The position numbers and the translations under genes were made by a program. Positions 1-11,604 of a stretch of DNA of 64,000 nt are shown here, piece by piece (position 1 is the stretch's first letter; each line of letters begins with the position of its first letter). The notes under the pieces were generated by a model. The model was not told the origin of the DNA and made no database searches. It saw nothing but the letters and a program-made list of their open reading frames with translations. Location of the stretch: assembly GCA_037179335.1 (NCBI GenBank), contig JAKZHN010000001.1, positions 62,001 to 126,000 of the forward strand, written 5' to 3'. Source of the stretch: Cyclaneusma minus (Eukaryota; Ascomycota; Leotiomycetes; Marthamycetales; Marthamycetaceae).

Positions 1-597
1 TTGCTGGGATTTTTTTAAAAAACGATAAAATTAAATCTTATTATTTTAGCTTTATTATAGCATTATAAGGAATTTATATATAATAAATTCTAAAATTAAA
101 TTCCTTTTCAAATTCAATAATATTCAAAACAATTAAAAACATCTTTTAGCGCGATATATCCAAAACAGGAAAAAATAAACGCATTAAAATTATAGGGCAA
201 TTAAATAAAAGATATTAATTAAAGCTATTTTTATAATTTAAAATATTATAATTAATTTGCAATTTCAAAAACAATTTAAAATCTAGAAAATTTTCAGATT
301 TTTTTTAGCTATATTATAAAACTCAAATAGCCCAATTATATTATTATTTATACCCTAGAATAAAGCGCTATAATATAAATAATTTAATATATTTTTTAAA
401 TTATTTATAATTGGTATTTCGCGCATTTTTTTAAAAAAAATAGTATAAAATTAATTACTAAAAAAAATTGGTATAAAATATCACAATATACAAATTAAAC
501 AAATATTGCCAATTCATTTGAAAACCATTATTTTTGCAACTAAATAAATTAATGCGCCTTTAATAATTTTTTTTAATTTTAAATATTTTATAATACT

Positions 598-708
598 TAA
601 TATTTTAAATAATTATTTATAAATAATATTTTAAATAATTATTTATAAATAATATTTTAAATAATTATTTATAAATAATATTTTAAATAATTATTTATAA
701 ATAATATT
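598..708. repeat. 26-bp perfect tandem array, four copies
   Basis: Four identical 26-bp units start at 598, 624, 650 and 676, followed by a 7-nt partial copy ending at 708. Each unit contains the 12-bp palindrome AAATAATTATTT. The array ends abruptly at GTCCGGCC. There are no spacers and the unit is pure A/T, so it is a minisatellite and not a CRISPR. Perfect identity within a decayed island suggests expansion after the mutation process. Confidence 0.95.
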
Positions 709-2855
709 GTCCGGCCTTTAAAAACCTATTTAATACTATATTTTTAATATAATTAATTGCCCAATAATATTATTATTCAGCCTATTTTTTCTAGCAATTA
801 TTATTTAATCTTTAATTAAAAAAACCTATTTAAAAGCAGCAAAAATAACTGGCATTATTAAATAATCCCTTTCAATTTTAGCCAAAATAGGGTATTTTTT
901 TATAACTAGCCTATTATATTGCAATATTAATTTTTTTAATAGCTGTTTTTTAAAATAATATCGCAAAATTTTATTATTTTTATTATTATTATTATTTAAA
1001 CCTTATAGTATTTTATTATAGCCTATTATTGAAATCAATTTTAGCAGCTTAATTTTTATTTGCTTGCTATAAAGCAATTATATTATCCCAATAAATATTA
1101 TTAATATTTGCTTTTTTCTTTTTATATTTTAAATATTTTATTTTAAAAGCTTTACTAATTTTTTTTATATAAAAAGATCGTTATCCAAAATAATCCTTAA
1201 ATTATTTAAGTTGCAATAAGAATTTAAAAAATAATAATAAAATAATTTTTTTAGTTTTTTTTTGAATACTTAGCCATTTTTTTATAAGCAGCAGCAATAG
1301 CTATACCAATTTATAAATTCTTTTTATACGCATTCTCCTTATTTTTAAATTTCTTTATAACTTTAAAATATTAAGAAATAATTTTGCAAAAAATAAAATA
1401 AATATCGCTTTGCATTTTAATTATTATTTTAATAAAAACACCTATATAATCGGCTAAAATATAAATAATAATTTTAATAATTTTATTTAATTCCTAGTAT
1501 TTAATAACTTTATTGATTTTTTAATTTCTAAATATATATTTAATTATAAATTAAAGGGCAAGAAATACCTTTAGCATTTTAGCGGTAAAATTCCAGCAAA
1601 TAAATATATTAAGCATTTTTTTTATATTTAGCTTTCCTTTTTGCAAATTTTTTTATAATATTTTTTAAAAAGCCTTTTATTTTTGAAAGCGTAAATATAA
1701 TACCAAACCTTTAAAAGTATTCTATTAAAAACGTGATTTTATTTAATATGTTAAACTTTGCTTTTTTTAATTTTATATTTTAAAATATTTTCTTTAAATT
1801 TAATATTAAATAATTTTGATAAATTCTGGGCAGCAAAATTCATAATATATACTATATAGCGTAAATTTCTTTTTCTAGCAAAAAAAAACTAGAGCTAATA
1901 AATATTAAATAGCAATTTATTATAAAAAACCCGGATTCTTTTTTTAAATTGCTTAATTAAATTATTATTTAAAAAATCATTATTATAGTATATAGCTAAA
2001 ATAGCGCTAATAATATTATAATTATTAATAATTTCAAATTGGCGATTTTCCAAATATAAACTATTATATTTGGCTTGCTTTAGCTTTAAAAGCTAAAAAA
2101 TAATTAATTTAATATTTTAAAAATAAAGGAAAATAATAGCTTTTATATTAAGAATTTTAATATAGAATTTTTATTTATAATTCATATAATAAACTATTAA
2201 AGCAATAAAATTATTTTTATTTTTCGCTTTCCAATAATTTATAATTAAAGCAATTTTTTCTTTACATTTAATATATATTTAAAACCGATTTTTTAATTTA
2301 GCCTTTACCAATTAATATTATTTAGCAATATTAAAAACAAAAATAATTTAATTAATAATACGCACACGAATTTTCTTTTAAATAATTAAATAAATTTATT
2401 AACCTTAATTGCGTTTGTTAAAATGGTATATAAAGCTAAATTGTAGCTTTAATATAGCTATTTCAATTAATATAAAAAAATATAAAAAATACATAGCTTT
2501 TATAAAAATCCCATTTAATAATTTTTATAAATAATTGGCAATTTATAATAAAGGCTATAAGCAATTTCCAATAGCAAATATAATTAAAATTAATATTAAA
2601 TATTGAGAAATTTTTTTAAAAAAAAGCTGGCCGTTTATTAAAAAAGCAATTTTATTTATTTTGAGCGTTTATATAGCTTTATAGCTATAAAATAAAAGGT
2701 TGAAATTTGGGGGGTAAGGTAGTTTAAAATTTTCGGTTGGGGGGTATCGGAGGGTTTCGCTGAAATTAATATTTTTAAAATATAAATAATTATTAAAATC
2801 CCAATTATATAAAATCCATTTTAGCACCCTATTATTAGCCATTTTATATCCCCTC

Positions 2856-2943
2856 AAAACTAAATTTTAATTAAGTTTTAATTAAAAAACTAAAAAGTCC
2901 TTAATTTAGATAAACTAAAAGTTTTAAACTAAAATTTAGTTTT
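2856..2943. repeat. 14-bp inverted repeat at island border
   Basis: AAAACTAAATTTTA at 2856-2869 is repeated as its exact reverse complement at 2930-2943, 60 bp away. The right arm stops about 5 bp before composition switches to normal GC content. It could be a degraded terminal repeat of a small DNA element or a chance AT palindrome. Confidence 0.55.
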
Positions 2944-2948
2944 TGCTA

Positions 2949-3618
2949 TTTAGTTTCCCCCACACTTGGCTGAGCTTCAATCTCCCGTCACCTGTGTGTC
3001 GTGAGTCAAAGCGCTCATTTTCAAAAAGGTCATCCATAACACTCTGAATTTTCTTTTCCAACACTCTGCTGGCCGTCTCGGACCCGGAGATTGCCAGCAC
3101 TTCGATAGCGAAGTGCGCTTATTTTTAGGCAGCTGGAATGGTCTGGATTCACGTGCCGCCATATCCGGACAGAGGAATTCCCAATCGCAGGCTGCCGTCT
3201 TTGTGGTATGTATATCAAGAACGCGCGTCTTGGTCCTTGGGATTGAAAGATTTCTTCGCCTCGAGCCTCAATCGGGGCGCTGATCCGGAGCAGTCCCCAA
3301 CAAGAAGGAGCCAAGGAGAGCAGTGCAGACATCATCAATCATCCTAATGACCAGGCCAGCGCAACTTGTGCCACCAAACACTTCTGCCAAAACGGCTCCT
3401 TGCAGAATCGTGTCGCACACGCGCTCCCACTTGACACGACTAGAAAGAGGCCAATCTGCGCCTAGTACCCTCCACGCTCTCCCGCCCCAGACCCGCTGTC
3501 GCACGGAGCATTGCACCACCACCCGTCCCTCTATCTTCCCCGAACCCCATTCCAAGTCTCCATCCTCTCCTAGCATAAGACACATCCGTGCCGCTTGCTG
3601 TCCGCTTGCCAGACTTCC
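2949..3618. other. Intergenic, upstream of PDE1
   Basis: This is normal-composition DNA between the AT-rich island and the first exon of the phosphodiesterase. Several short overlapping frames exist on both strands, but none shows a recognisable domain or convincing splice continuity. It presumably holds the PDE1 promoter and 5' UTR. I see no clear TATA box. Confidence 0.6.
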
Positions 3619-6065
3619 ATGGGTGATATGGATGATGGCCATGTCGAGCCTGCACTGCAGGTCATTGTTTTGGTGAGTCCCAAAGCCGCTTCCCGAATTG
3701 CTGCATTCCCGCACGACCAACAGAGCTTGAGTGCTGTCGCCTGCCAGCTTGGCGACTGAGACGGGAATCATTCGTGCAGTGCTTCTGGTCTTCTGGAATC
3801 GCTCGAGCAAGCATGCTGGCCAGCTTTGCTCTCTTATTTTGGCTGCAATAACTGGTCACGTGAGCGTCCACGTGTACTTGTCCGCTGCGACACTGCTCGT
3901 CACGTCTGGAGCTTGGAGATCAGTACTTTCCATTGCTGGCCGCTGACTGGCTCTAGGGTTCTGGCGGAGGTCCGAGAGAGGACAATTGTACCGCTTTCTT
4001 AGTCCGCTCAGTAGCTTCGAATTGGCTACGAGGTTCCGTGCTTGCTGTCGATGCCGGCACTCACCTCGCTGCCATCTCGAAAATCCTCGAATCGAGTCCG
4101 CATAGTCCGGCGGATGTGATGAATGATTCTGGTGTCCAGCCGCAAGTCGTTCAGGATGGCCCCTTCAAAGGTCTCATAGTCCCGTGTGAGACAGCAGACG
4201 CAAATGCCGCCCACATTACGCGACAGCTCGTCGATACATACCTCATCACCCATCCCCATCTTGATCATGTCTGTGGCTTTGTCGTAAACACAGCTGCCCT
4301 TCCCGGCTCGAGACCGAAACGGCTTGCGGGTCTGCCGTCCACAATCTCCGCAATCAAATCGCATATCTTCAACAATGTCATCTGGCCAAACTTGTCAGAC
4401 GAAAACAATGGCGCCGGACTCGTGACTTACACGCGACTCGTTGATGGTGGCTCTTTGGCTATTGGAGAAGGTGACAGTAGGGGGTATGTTGAGATCTGCG
4501 AGGGCCTGTCGGTCAAGACTTGGAGCGTCAGTCACGGCCATTGTATGGAACAACATCAGCACAGGGGCTCTACAGCAGGTCTTCCCTCGGGAAGCATATC
4601 TTTCGATCGCTTCAGGTATCACGGAGGGCGCCCGCGCTCGAGTTCCGGTGAAGATAACCTGCGCGATAGCCTCGGGCCCGGCTCAGTATGTCGACCTGGG
4701 GCAATCACCGGAGGCGACCAAGGCGAATACTGTGTATACGACAGCAGCGCTTACTTCATCCGCGATCTTGCGATTGGCCGGGAGGTGTTGATCTTTGGAG
4801 ACGTTGAACCCGACAGCGTTTCCCTATTTCCACGCAACGAGCGAGTATGGAATGATGCAGCTCCTAAGATCGCAGCTGGCCTTCTCAAGGGGATATTCAT
4901 TGAATGCTCTTACGATGATTCGCAATCAGATGAGCTACTGTTTGGACATTTGGCACCTAGACACCTGATGGACGAATTAAAGTCTCTAGCCATCCGGGTC
5001 GATTTAGCCCGGAGGGAATTATCTAGAGTCGAGAAGAAGCGGAAACGCGAGAATCGGCCCTCGCGGCATGAGCAAAGCCCAGCTGGCCGTCACAGATCAA
5101 GTCGACATGCAACACCCTCATCTCACGCCCATGAACCTTCATCTCACACTCATGAATCCCCAAGAGACCCTTCGCCACATTCAAAAGCTACTACTCCATC
5201 AGCGCGTCCCAATGGAAAGCGCCCCGATTCCATCAATCTAACCTCTGATCAGGGCGGAATCATCCCTGACTTTGTACTTCATCCACCAGCAACCTCCAGC
5301 GAAAGCATTACCAACGCAAGCCATAGCAACACCAGTAACGTTAGCCATCCCATGAGCATGGCAGCCTATTCTATTGGCCAAACATCGTCCGGCCGTTCAG
5401 GAAAAGGTGTGATCCGCCAAGATAGCCAGATGTCTCCACGGTCCGGCCTCCCTTTCCGCTTCGAAGTCTCCGAAGCCGATGGCGCCACCGACGGCCCTGC
5501 TGATGAACGTCCTCCTCGCGTCAGAGAGACCAGCTCCCAACACCGCTCCTTGGACGAGGCTGTCTCAGCCGTCGGGAAAAGCCCACCCTTAAACCATACG
5601 CGCACATGGCCCATTGACTCTGCCTTTCTGTCCGGAAACCCTGAAGCACCGCCACCAAACACAGCAGACGTCAGCAGCACGGTAACCGAGCCATCAACGC
5701 CTACACCTCTCCCCGAAAGGCTCTTTCAATGGCAGGACCAAGAAGGCCCATGGACGGGCCAGCTGAAGGGCGTCAAAGTGGTGATCATCCACGTCAAAGA
5801 AAAACTCGACGACGGAGTGCCGGCTGGAGAGAGCATTTTGGAGCAGCTTAGGGAGTATGAGGAAGGCGGAACTCTTACACCGAGTGCGGCGAGCGCCACG
5901 AGTGGGCCGTATCACTCGGATTGCGATGCGGATCTCAGTCTCGAGGCTGGTGCGGAAGGAAGAAGCGAGGGGAGTGCGGAGGCTGATGGCGTTAGTTATT
6001 CTGGCGGCATGGCATTGGGCTGCGAGTTTATTATTAGCAGGCCGGGACAGACGGTTTTTATTTAG
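3619..6065 (+). CDS. PDE1: Class II (PDE1-type) cAMP phosphodiesterase
   Basis: Predicted low-affinity 3',5'-cyclic-nucleotide phosphodiesterase, which hydrolyses cAMP to AMP and so damps PKA signalling. Model: exons 3619-3672 and 3957-6065, 720 aa. The first exon encodes 18 residues ending LQVIVL. The 284-bp intron runs from GTGAGT to CTAG with a CTGAC branch site. Joining restores the family N-terminus LQVIVLGSGGGPRED, which is why I chose this ATG. The metal-binding HPHLDH motif lies at about residues 117-122, followed by a VSHGHC segment and IFGDVEPDS. The C-terminus LGCEF...GQTVF is also typical. A long Ser/Pro/His-rich low-complexity insert (genome about 5020-5690) sits before the last conserved block and makes the protein longer than yeast Pde1. 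Family assignment is firm; the length of the disordered insert could hide a missed intron. Confidence 0.93.
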
Positions 6066-6661
6066 CGGGAAGACGGGGTCTGGATGCCTTTTGATTGTAA
6101 TGACTTTTATGGGTATTGGGCAAAGGGATTGAGCGGCCATGGGTAGCTTGTTCATGGTGTTTTGGGTGGTTTGGGAACTGCCGACATTCTAGGAGTTCCG
6201 AAGACTCTCTGTACGACTATGACGACCGGGCAAGCGCGGCGTTTATGGCGTTTGTCTCGATTACCTTACTCTCATGGGGGCTTGAGCATCTTGCATGTCT
6301 GGTGGAGTCGCTGGATTGCGCTGGATTATACCACTGGTGCCTTCTGGGGGCGCATTTGGGGACTATCGGAATGCTTAGAGCGCATCGTTCCAGATACCTT
6401 AGCGAGAAATACGAATTAGGAGAATGTCTGGAGTCCTTTCGGCTCCTTGTTCTCATCTTAGTTTTCAAGGCTCGGAAGAAGCAGGTCAATCTATAAGAAC
6501 CACAGTGAGCAGTGCTCGAAAATGGGTTTTCTCGTCACGAGATTTATTGCTACACATCGTCCCCTCCCAGACTACAACCAGTCATCCTCCAATCACGCTC
6601 CCCCATCCCAGCACCAGCCTCACTCTCCCCACTCTCATCAAATCCAGCCGTCGATTCCTAC
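6066..6661. other. Convergent intergenic spacer
   Basis: This separates the 3' ends of PDE1 (+) and the AA9 gene (-). Short frames are present on both strands without recognisable content. It presumably holds the two 3' UTRs. Confidence 0.6.
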
Positions 6662-7555
6662 CTAGCCAGTGAATACAGCCGTAGGTCCAGGAATATCGTA
6701 GCTCGTCACAGTCGGGTAATAGATATCGATCAAGATTCCCGGATCACTCGCACTATAAGCTCCCGGAAAAGACACACCACTTGGCGCTGCAGTGCCCGAC
6801 CCTGTAACGCTAAGCTGATAGCATGACATGTAGAATTGGGCTCCGCCGGTTGTGGATGCGGCGTGGAGAGCGATGGCTTCGGAGCGGAGAAGGTAGTCGC
6901 CGGGGGCGAGGTCGGAGGGGACTGTGAAGGTCCATTGGCCGCATTCGTCGTTGAGGATTTCCTGTTAGGATGTGTTAGATGAATGTTACTGATGTACTTA
7001 GGGGATATGAGAGAGGTGAATGGAAGGGGAAGACGCACGGTGCCCCATGTTGTGTTGGAGGGGTTGTAGCCGAATTCGTTGACTTTGAACCACGAGCTTG
7101 ATCCGTCTGCCGTGGTGGCATCGGTGACTTTGCTCATGTACATGATGATAGGACCATAATGATCACCACCAATCGCTTCGTTGGAACATGGTCTGTCGCC
7201 TGGCTGTTGGTGCATTTCTGCTGTCAAGGTCTGGCCAGCTACACATGAAATGGTTAGCCTGGAAAACTTGGAAGATTAGGATCATAGAAGCATTGGCTAG
7301 GTACAGAGGTGTGACAGGTTCGTGGAAGAAGAACATACCAGCAACGGTGCAGACTCCAGATACGCCTGCAGTGCCGCCGACATTGCAGCGGATATCATCA
7401 GAGGTAACATCCGTCACGGGGTTGTTACTCGGTGGGAGTCGAACACAGGATCCAGCTTGATCGACACCATCGACCCAGAGTTCTTGCCAAGTGGCATGGC
7501 CAAGAACGGACACAGCAGATGCCAAGAGGCATGCGGTAGAAACGAAGCTTTTCAT
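6662..7555 (-). CDS. AA9 lytic polysaccharide monooxygenase
   Basis: Secreted copper enzyme that oxidatively cleaves cellulose or hemicellulose chains. Model (minus): 7555-7339, 7238-7039, 6961-6662; 238 aa. Both introns are GT-AG. Residues 1-19 are a signal peptide ending VLG, so mature residue 1 is the His of HATWQE, the first ligand of the copper-binding histidine brace. The second ligand is the His in GGDHYGP (about residue 98), preceded by the family segment EMHQQPGDR. The axial Tyr lies in AQFYMSCYQL near the C-terminus. No CBM1 or linker follows, so this is a single-domain AA9. The codon split at the first junction (GCT completed across the splice) and the in-frame second junction support the exon model. 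Exact substrate cannot be told from sequence. Confidence 0.95.
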
Positions 7556-8195
7556 GGTGGGAAATGACGGAACTGTTTCTTGGACTCGAGGTGGGCATCA
7601 AGAAAAAATCTCAGGAGACGGCACTTCTTATGAAGATAGAAACTGCACTTTGGGACTTCTTACACTTAACCAATGAAATGTGTCACGAGGTGTGCATATA
7701 TTGCCTTGCACATATTCTGCTATCAGAAGTACGAAATAGATGAGGTTTTGGTATCGTGGCCGGGGGGTACTTCATCTATCCCAATATCAGGCTAAATATG
7801 GAAATGAAACAGCGAAACAGCGAACAGCATCTCAGAAAACCCGAATCCGATGGTGAGGACCCTCAAATTATCCAAAGAGGCAGTTGTGGGTTCAGTCCAC
7901 AAGCTGCTGCTTTCTGCAGTCATGGGAGCAATAAATCCTGCCGACCATTGGGCCTCCTATACCAGGGTTCCGTGCAATGTGACCATGCGGCAGTAGGCCC
8001 TCAACTCCGATATATATGAGGAGTCGACTTCAGTTACTAGAAGAGAATTACTGGAAGAGAGCTGATGGTCAGCGAACCCTCCTTTTTCATCCCAAATCAC
8101 ATGGCGGATCTAGAAATCAGACTTCGTAGCCTTGAAAAAGGAGTTGTAACTTTTGAGTCTGGACCAATGACCCACCTATAGGTTGCAACCCCATT
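7556..8195. other. Upstream region of AA9 gene
   Basis: This 640-bp spacer carries the AA9 promoter (reading leftward) and the 3' end of the esterase gene. AT-rich TATA-like stretches occur near 7690-7700 (GCATATATTG) and 8008-8018 (ATATATATG). Neither can be assigned with certainty. No gene is seen. Confidence 0.5.
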
Positions 8196-10022
8196 TCACA
8201 CATCCATCCCCACAGTACCAAAAACTTCCCTCAATTTCTCCACCATCTCCTTGATCGTCTCCCTCCCAGCCGCCAGTACCCCATCCATAGCCAAAAACGG
8301 ATGCGGCATCCCCTCCCTCATCTTCAAACTCACCTTTCCCCCAGCCTTCCTCATCCTCAACGCAAACCTCTCCGCCTCCTCTCTCAAAACATCGCATTCC
8401 CCCACGACCACGAACGCTTCCGGTAACCTTTCCCACTCCCCCTCCCACAGCCCCGGACTCGCTCTCGGATCCGCCCAATCTCTCGATACCGGCAGATACA
8501 ATCTCCTATACCACCACATTTTCTCCGCCGGCAGCGCTGGCGAAAATTCAAACTCTTTGTACGTCTGATTCGTGCCCGGCATTGCTGTGTTGTCCAAAAC
8601 CGGCACGATGAGGAGTTGCAGCTTGATGTCGATGTTGATAGCTGTCCCACCATCATAGACAGGTCTTCCGACTGCATTAGCACCCTCGACCATATTCTCA
8701 TGTGACTTTCTCTGATCCTCCTGACGTTCGTCGAAAACTCGTTGGCAGAGCATGGCAGCCAAGTTCCCACCAGCCGAAGATCCAGCTACAGCAATGCGGC
8801 TGAAGTCGACACTCAATTCTTCCAAAGCATCCGGGCTGGTGAGCCACTGCAGGGCAGCCCAGGCGTCTTCTACGGCCGTGGGAAAAGGGTGTTCAGGTGC
8901 CAGTCTGTCCTCGCCACCCAAATTAGCAAATACATTCCATATTCACACATCTGAGATCCCACACATTATTCACATCCTCCTCATTTTCGAAGTCTGTCGA
9001 CTAGCACATATCACAAAATATATGCACAAAACGTACCGATAATCCACAGTCACAACCAGACAGCCAGCACCAGCACAAAGCCGCGAACATACCCCGTTTT
9101 CAGTGTCGATGTTTCCCAACACCCAGCCACCGCCATGGAAATACAGCACCACAGGCCATCCACGCTTCGGCTTGACCGTGGCTGGTGTGAAGATTCTTAC
9201 CCTCAGGAGTTCTGGTTCAAGGTTTGCCAAACCCTGTTGGACTTCAGTTTGGCTTTTGGGGGCGGGGATGTTGATATCGCGGATACTGCCTACTTCCACA
9301 GCAGGTCTCGCACCAGGAAGTAACGTGCCGCTTGCTCGAGAGACGGAGATGGGTTGATGATGGACCTTTCTAGATTTCAGCACTTTTCCTCAAAATGAGA
9401 TTAGGGAGAACGAGCAATCTTTCTTTGGAGCATGCTTGCTGATGAGTAATCACATACTCTCAAAGGAGTGCCAAAAAGAAAAGAAAAACGCAACAAGAAG
9501 TTGCAAAAAAGGGTGAACCAAACCCGATAGCTCCTTGACTACTTGGCCAGGCAATCCGAAATTGTTAGATAAAAGTCATGGATTCTAGCTTTACTAGTCC
9601 CCACACATCCAACTCACTTTCAAATCAGGCCGTGCATGACACCCGTCCGATTCGAAAGACCAACTGATGCGCATAGTATATATAGGGTCCCACTCTCAGC
9701 CAGGTACCCATTTCCGGCCGCAGGATAAGGCGGAGGCCAACAAGTGACACTTGCCCCCCTCCCTGCCCCGCGCCTTTGAAAGTGATAATTGTACGCTGGA
9801 AAGTCTAAAAGATAAAGGAGGAGAAGGAGTCGAGACATATGGGACTGGTAAGGGACTGGGACTTACGACTTGCTGATCGATGATATTCTTGTTGTACAAT
9901 TGGACATATTCGGGGTGGAGTTTGTCCTTGACGGAGAGATGGAGGGGGTATGGAGGCTTGGTGCGGTGATTTGGGACCTGGCTGCAATCTCGATAGACTG
10001 CTTCTGCTTCGGTTTCAGACAT
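8196..10022 (-). CDS. HSL-type alpha/beta-hydrolase (esterase/lipase)
   Basis: Predicted carboxylesterase of the hormone-sensitive-lipase group (GDXG / arylacetamide-deacetylase-like). Model (minus): 10022-9867, 9365-9037, 8904-8196; 397 aa. The first exon supplies the cap-helix segment KLHPEYVQLYN that normally opens this family. The second has the oxyanion-hole motif HGGGW (about 129-133) and ends in VDYR. The third begins LAPEHPFP, carries the nucleophile motif GSSAGG (Ser about 205), GECDVL with the acid residue, and MPHPF with the catalytic His. All junctions are in frame with GT-AG borders. The first intron is 501 bp, long for this window, and includes TATATATA-like sequence at about 9679-9686, so a shorter transcript from within it is possible. 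No signal peptide, so probably cytosolic. Substrate unknown. Confidence 0.9.
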
Positions 10023-10111
10023 CTCGAGTCTTGGTTTTCTTTGGTTGGTCTTGTTTTTTGGGCTCTCGATTCTCAAATGTGGGAAAGCGGTGACAAGATA
10101 TACGCTGGCTA

Positions 10112-10132
10112 GTCCTCTAGACTCTAGAGGAC
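10112..10132. promoter_or_regulatory. Perfect 21-bp dyad upstream of esterase
   Basis: GTCCTCTAGA is followed after one base by its exact reverse complement. The dyad lies 90-110 bp upstream of the esterase start codon, in its probable promoter or 5' UTR. It could be a site for a dimeric regulator or form a hairpin in the leader RNA. No factor is known to me for it. Confidence 0.5.
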
Positions 10133-11604
10133 AAAGTGAGATCACGAGCGCAGGAGAAGAGGACGAGAGAAGAAGGGGTGAAAGACGAGAGGAGAAAGAA
10201 GACAGTGGACAGACTTCCAGTAGGAATTCCTCGGTCTTAAAAAGATCAGTGGCTTGCCGAAAATATCTCAATTACACATCGGTCGGAAGAACTTAGAGTA
10301 AGAGAGAAGCAAACCACTGTTCATAACCGCGGTTATAAACATGCGCTAGACTCCCGCTGAACCCCCTCGGTAACACCTACATTGCCAGAAAGCTTCGTCT
10401 TGTGGATTCTCGCGTCTTTCCGAATCTATATATAACCGATGCCCTCGGCCTCATGACAACCGCATGTTTGCTGTTCCACGATAGCAAACAAACACCAAGC
10501 TTCCACACATGTCGGTATCCTCGTCCGGCGGCACGAGTCGAGGACAATCAAGCTATTGTCCCGATGAGTCGAGACTCGAAGTGATGTCGTATGTTCAAGC
10601 TTTCGCCATGGAAGTCTGGCCCCCCATAGCTGCAATTGACTTTCTCGAAAAGTCTTATTTTTCATGATCAGCACATGGAAAGGTACTACAACGCGCCACC
10701 ACTGGCCGGCATGCGACTCCGAAATTGCATGTACTTACGGATACGGGCTTCAGCGATGGAAAGTGTTGTCCCTGAAATGTCCAATGATATCACGAAGTCT
10801 TAGCACAAATAGTCAGGTAATCCGAAGGATGTTAGCCAGCATTGAACATTTTACATTATTGGAGGCCAACTAGAGTACACATTAGGGAAACTCCGTCCTC
10901 GACCACTCGAGGAATAGAAGTCCCAGACACACAAACCACCATCGCCTCAGAAGCAGACCCCAAGGGTAAAGCATTGGAGTACAGCAAGAAGTGCGCTTTT
11001 CCTTTCTCGAAGCCCCTGCTCCCCAAACCCTAGTACACAAGCTGTGCTCGGCTACCAGAAAGAAAAAGCAGGCTGGAGCCGCAGCGCCTTGCAATGAAGT
11101 GCGAAGAATGTATGAACGCCATTGGCTGGCAAAGCAAAGCAAATCCCTAGAGCCAAGTCTATTTTGCTAGAAAACAGAGAGACTAGCTGCCATATGCCCG
11201 AAACACGTCGGAAATGGTCAATCAGGCAAAACCAAGTTGCTATACTCCTCTACAAGAAGCAGAGGTTCTTCCAGAGAAAGATCCAGCAGCAGAAATAGCG
11301 AAAGACGTGGCCCGACTCGTTCCGTAATATGCCGAATCGGGTTGCGCGGGCTGGCAGAAGCAGACTGTATCTAGGTCTGTAGACCATTGGAGAACGCGAA
11401 AGTGGTATCCGAACGCCATATTTCAAAGTGAAACATCGCCGAAAGAACGCCGGACAAATGCAAGAAATCGGATTGGTGTAAAGCGAATGTTGGACGCACG
11501 GGAAGGAAGTGCCCTGGATCAAGTATGGTACATCGCAAAGTAGAGCCCGAAGTAGAATTCGTAGCGAGAAGCCGTGATCACATAAAGAGGAGGGGAGAAA
11601 GCTC
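10133..11604. other. Intergenic, no gene seen
   Basis: This spacer lies between the esterase promoter and the 3' end of the membrane-protein gene (both genes on the minus strand). Frames up to about 130 codons exist but have no family features, signal peptide or splice continuity. Nothing else recognisable. Confidence 0.55.

Larger units (their letters stand above)
1..2948. repeat. AT-rich, RIP-like degraded repeat island
   Basis: This stretch is overwhelmingly A/T with no credible open reading frame. Composition changes abruptly to ordinary fungal GC content at about 2949. TpA is extremely frequent and the few C/G bases sit mostly in GC, AGC or GGC contexts. That is what repeat-induced point mutation (C-to-T, preferring CpA) leaves in ascomycete transposon relics. 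No transposase or reverse-transcriptase motif survives that I can read. A short frame at 2669-2857 (-) has AT-driven composition and is not a credible gene. The left end runs off the window, so the true size is unknown. Confidence 0.85.

Noticed and set aside
598..708. Could the regular repeats be a CRISPR array?
   Set aside because: Units abut without spacers, are pure A/T, and the organism is a fungus.
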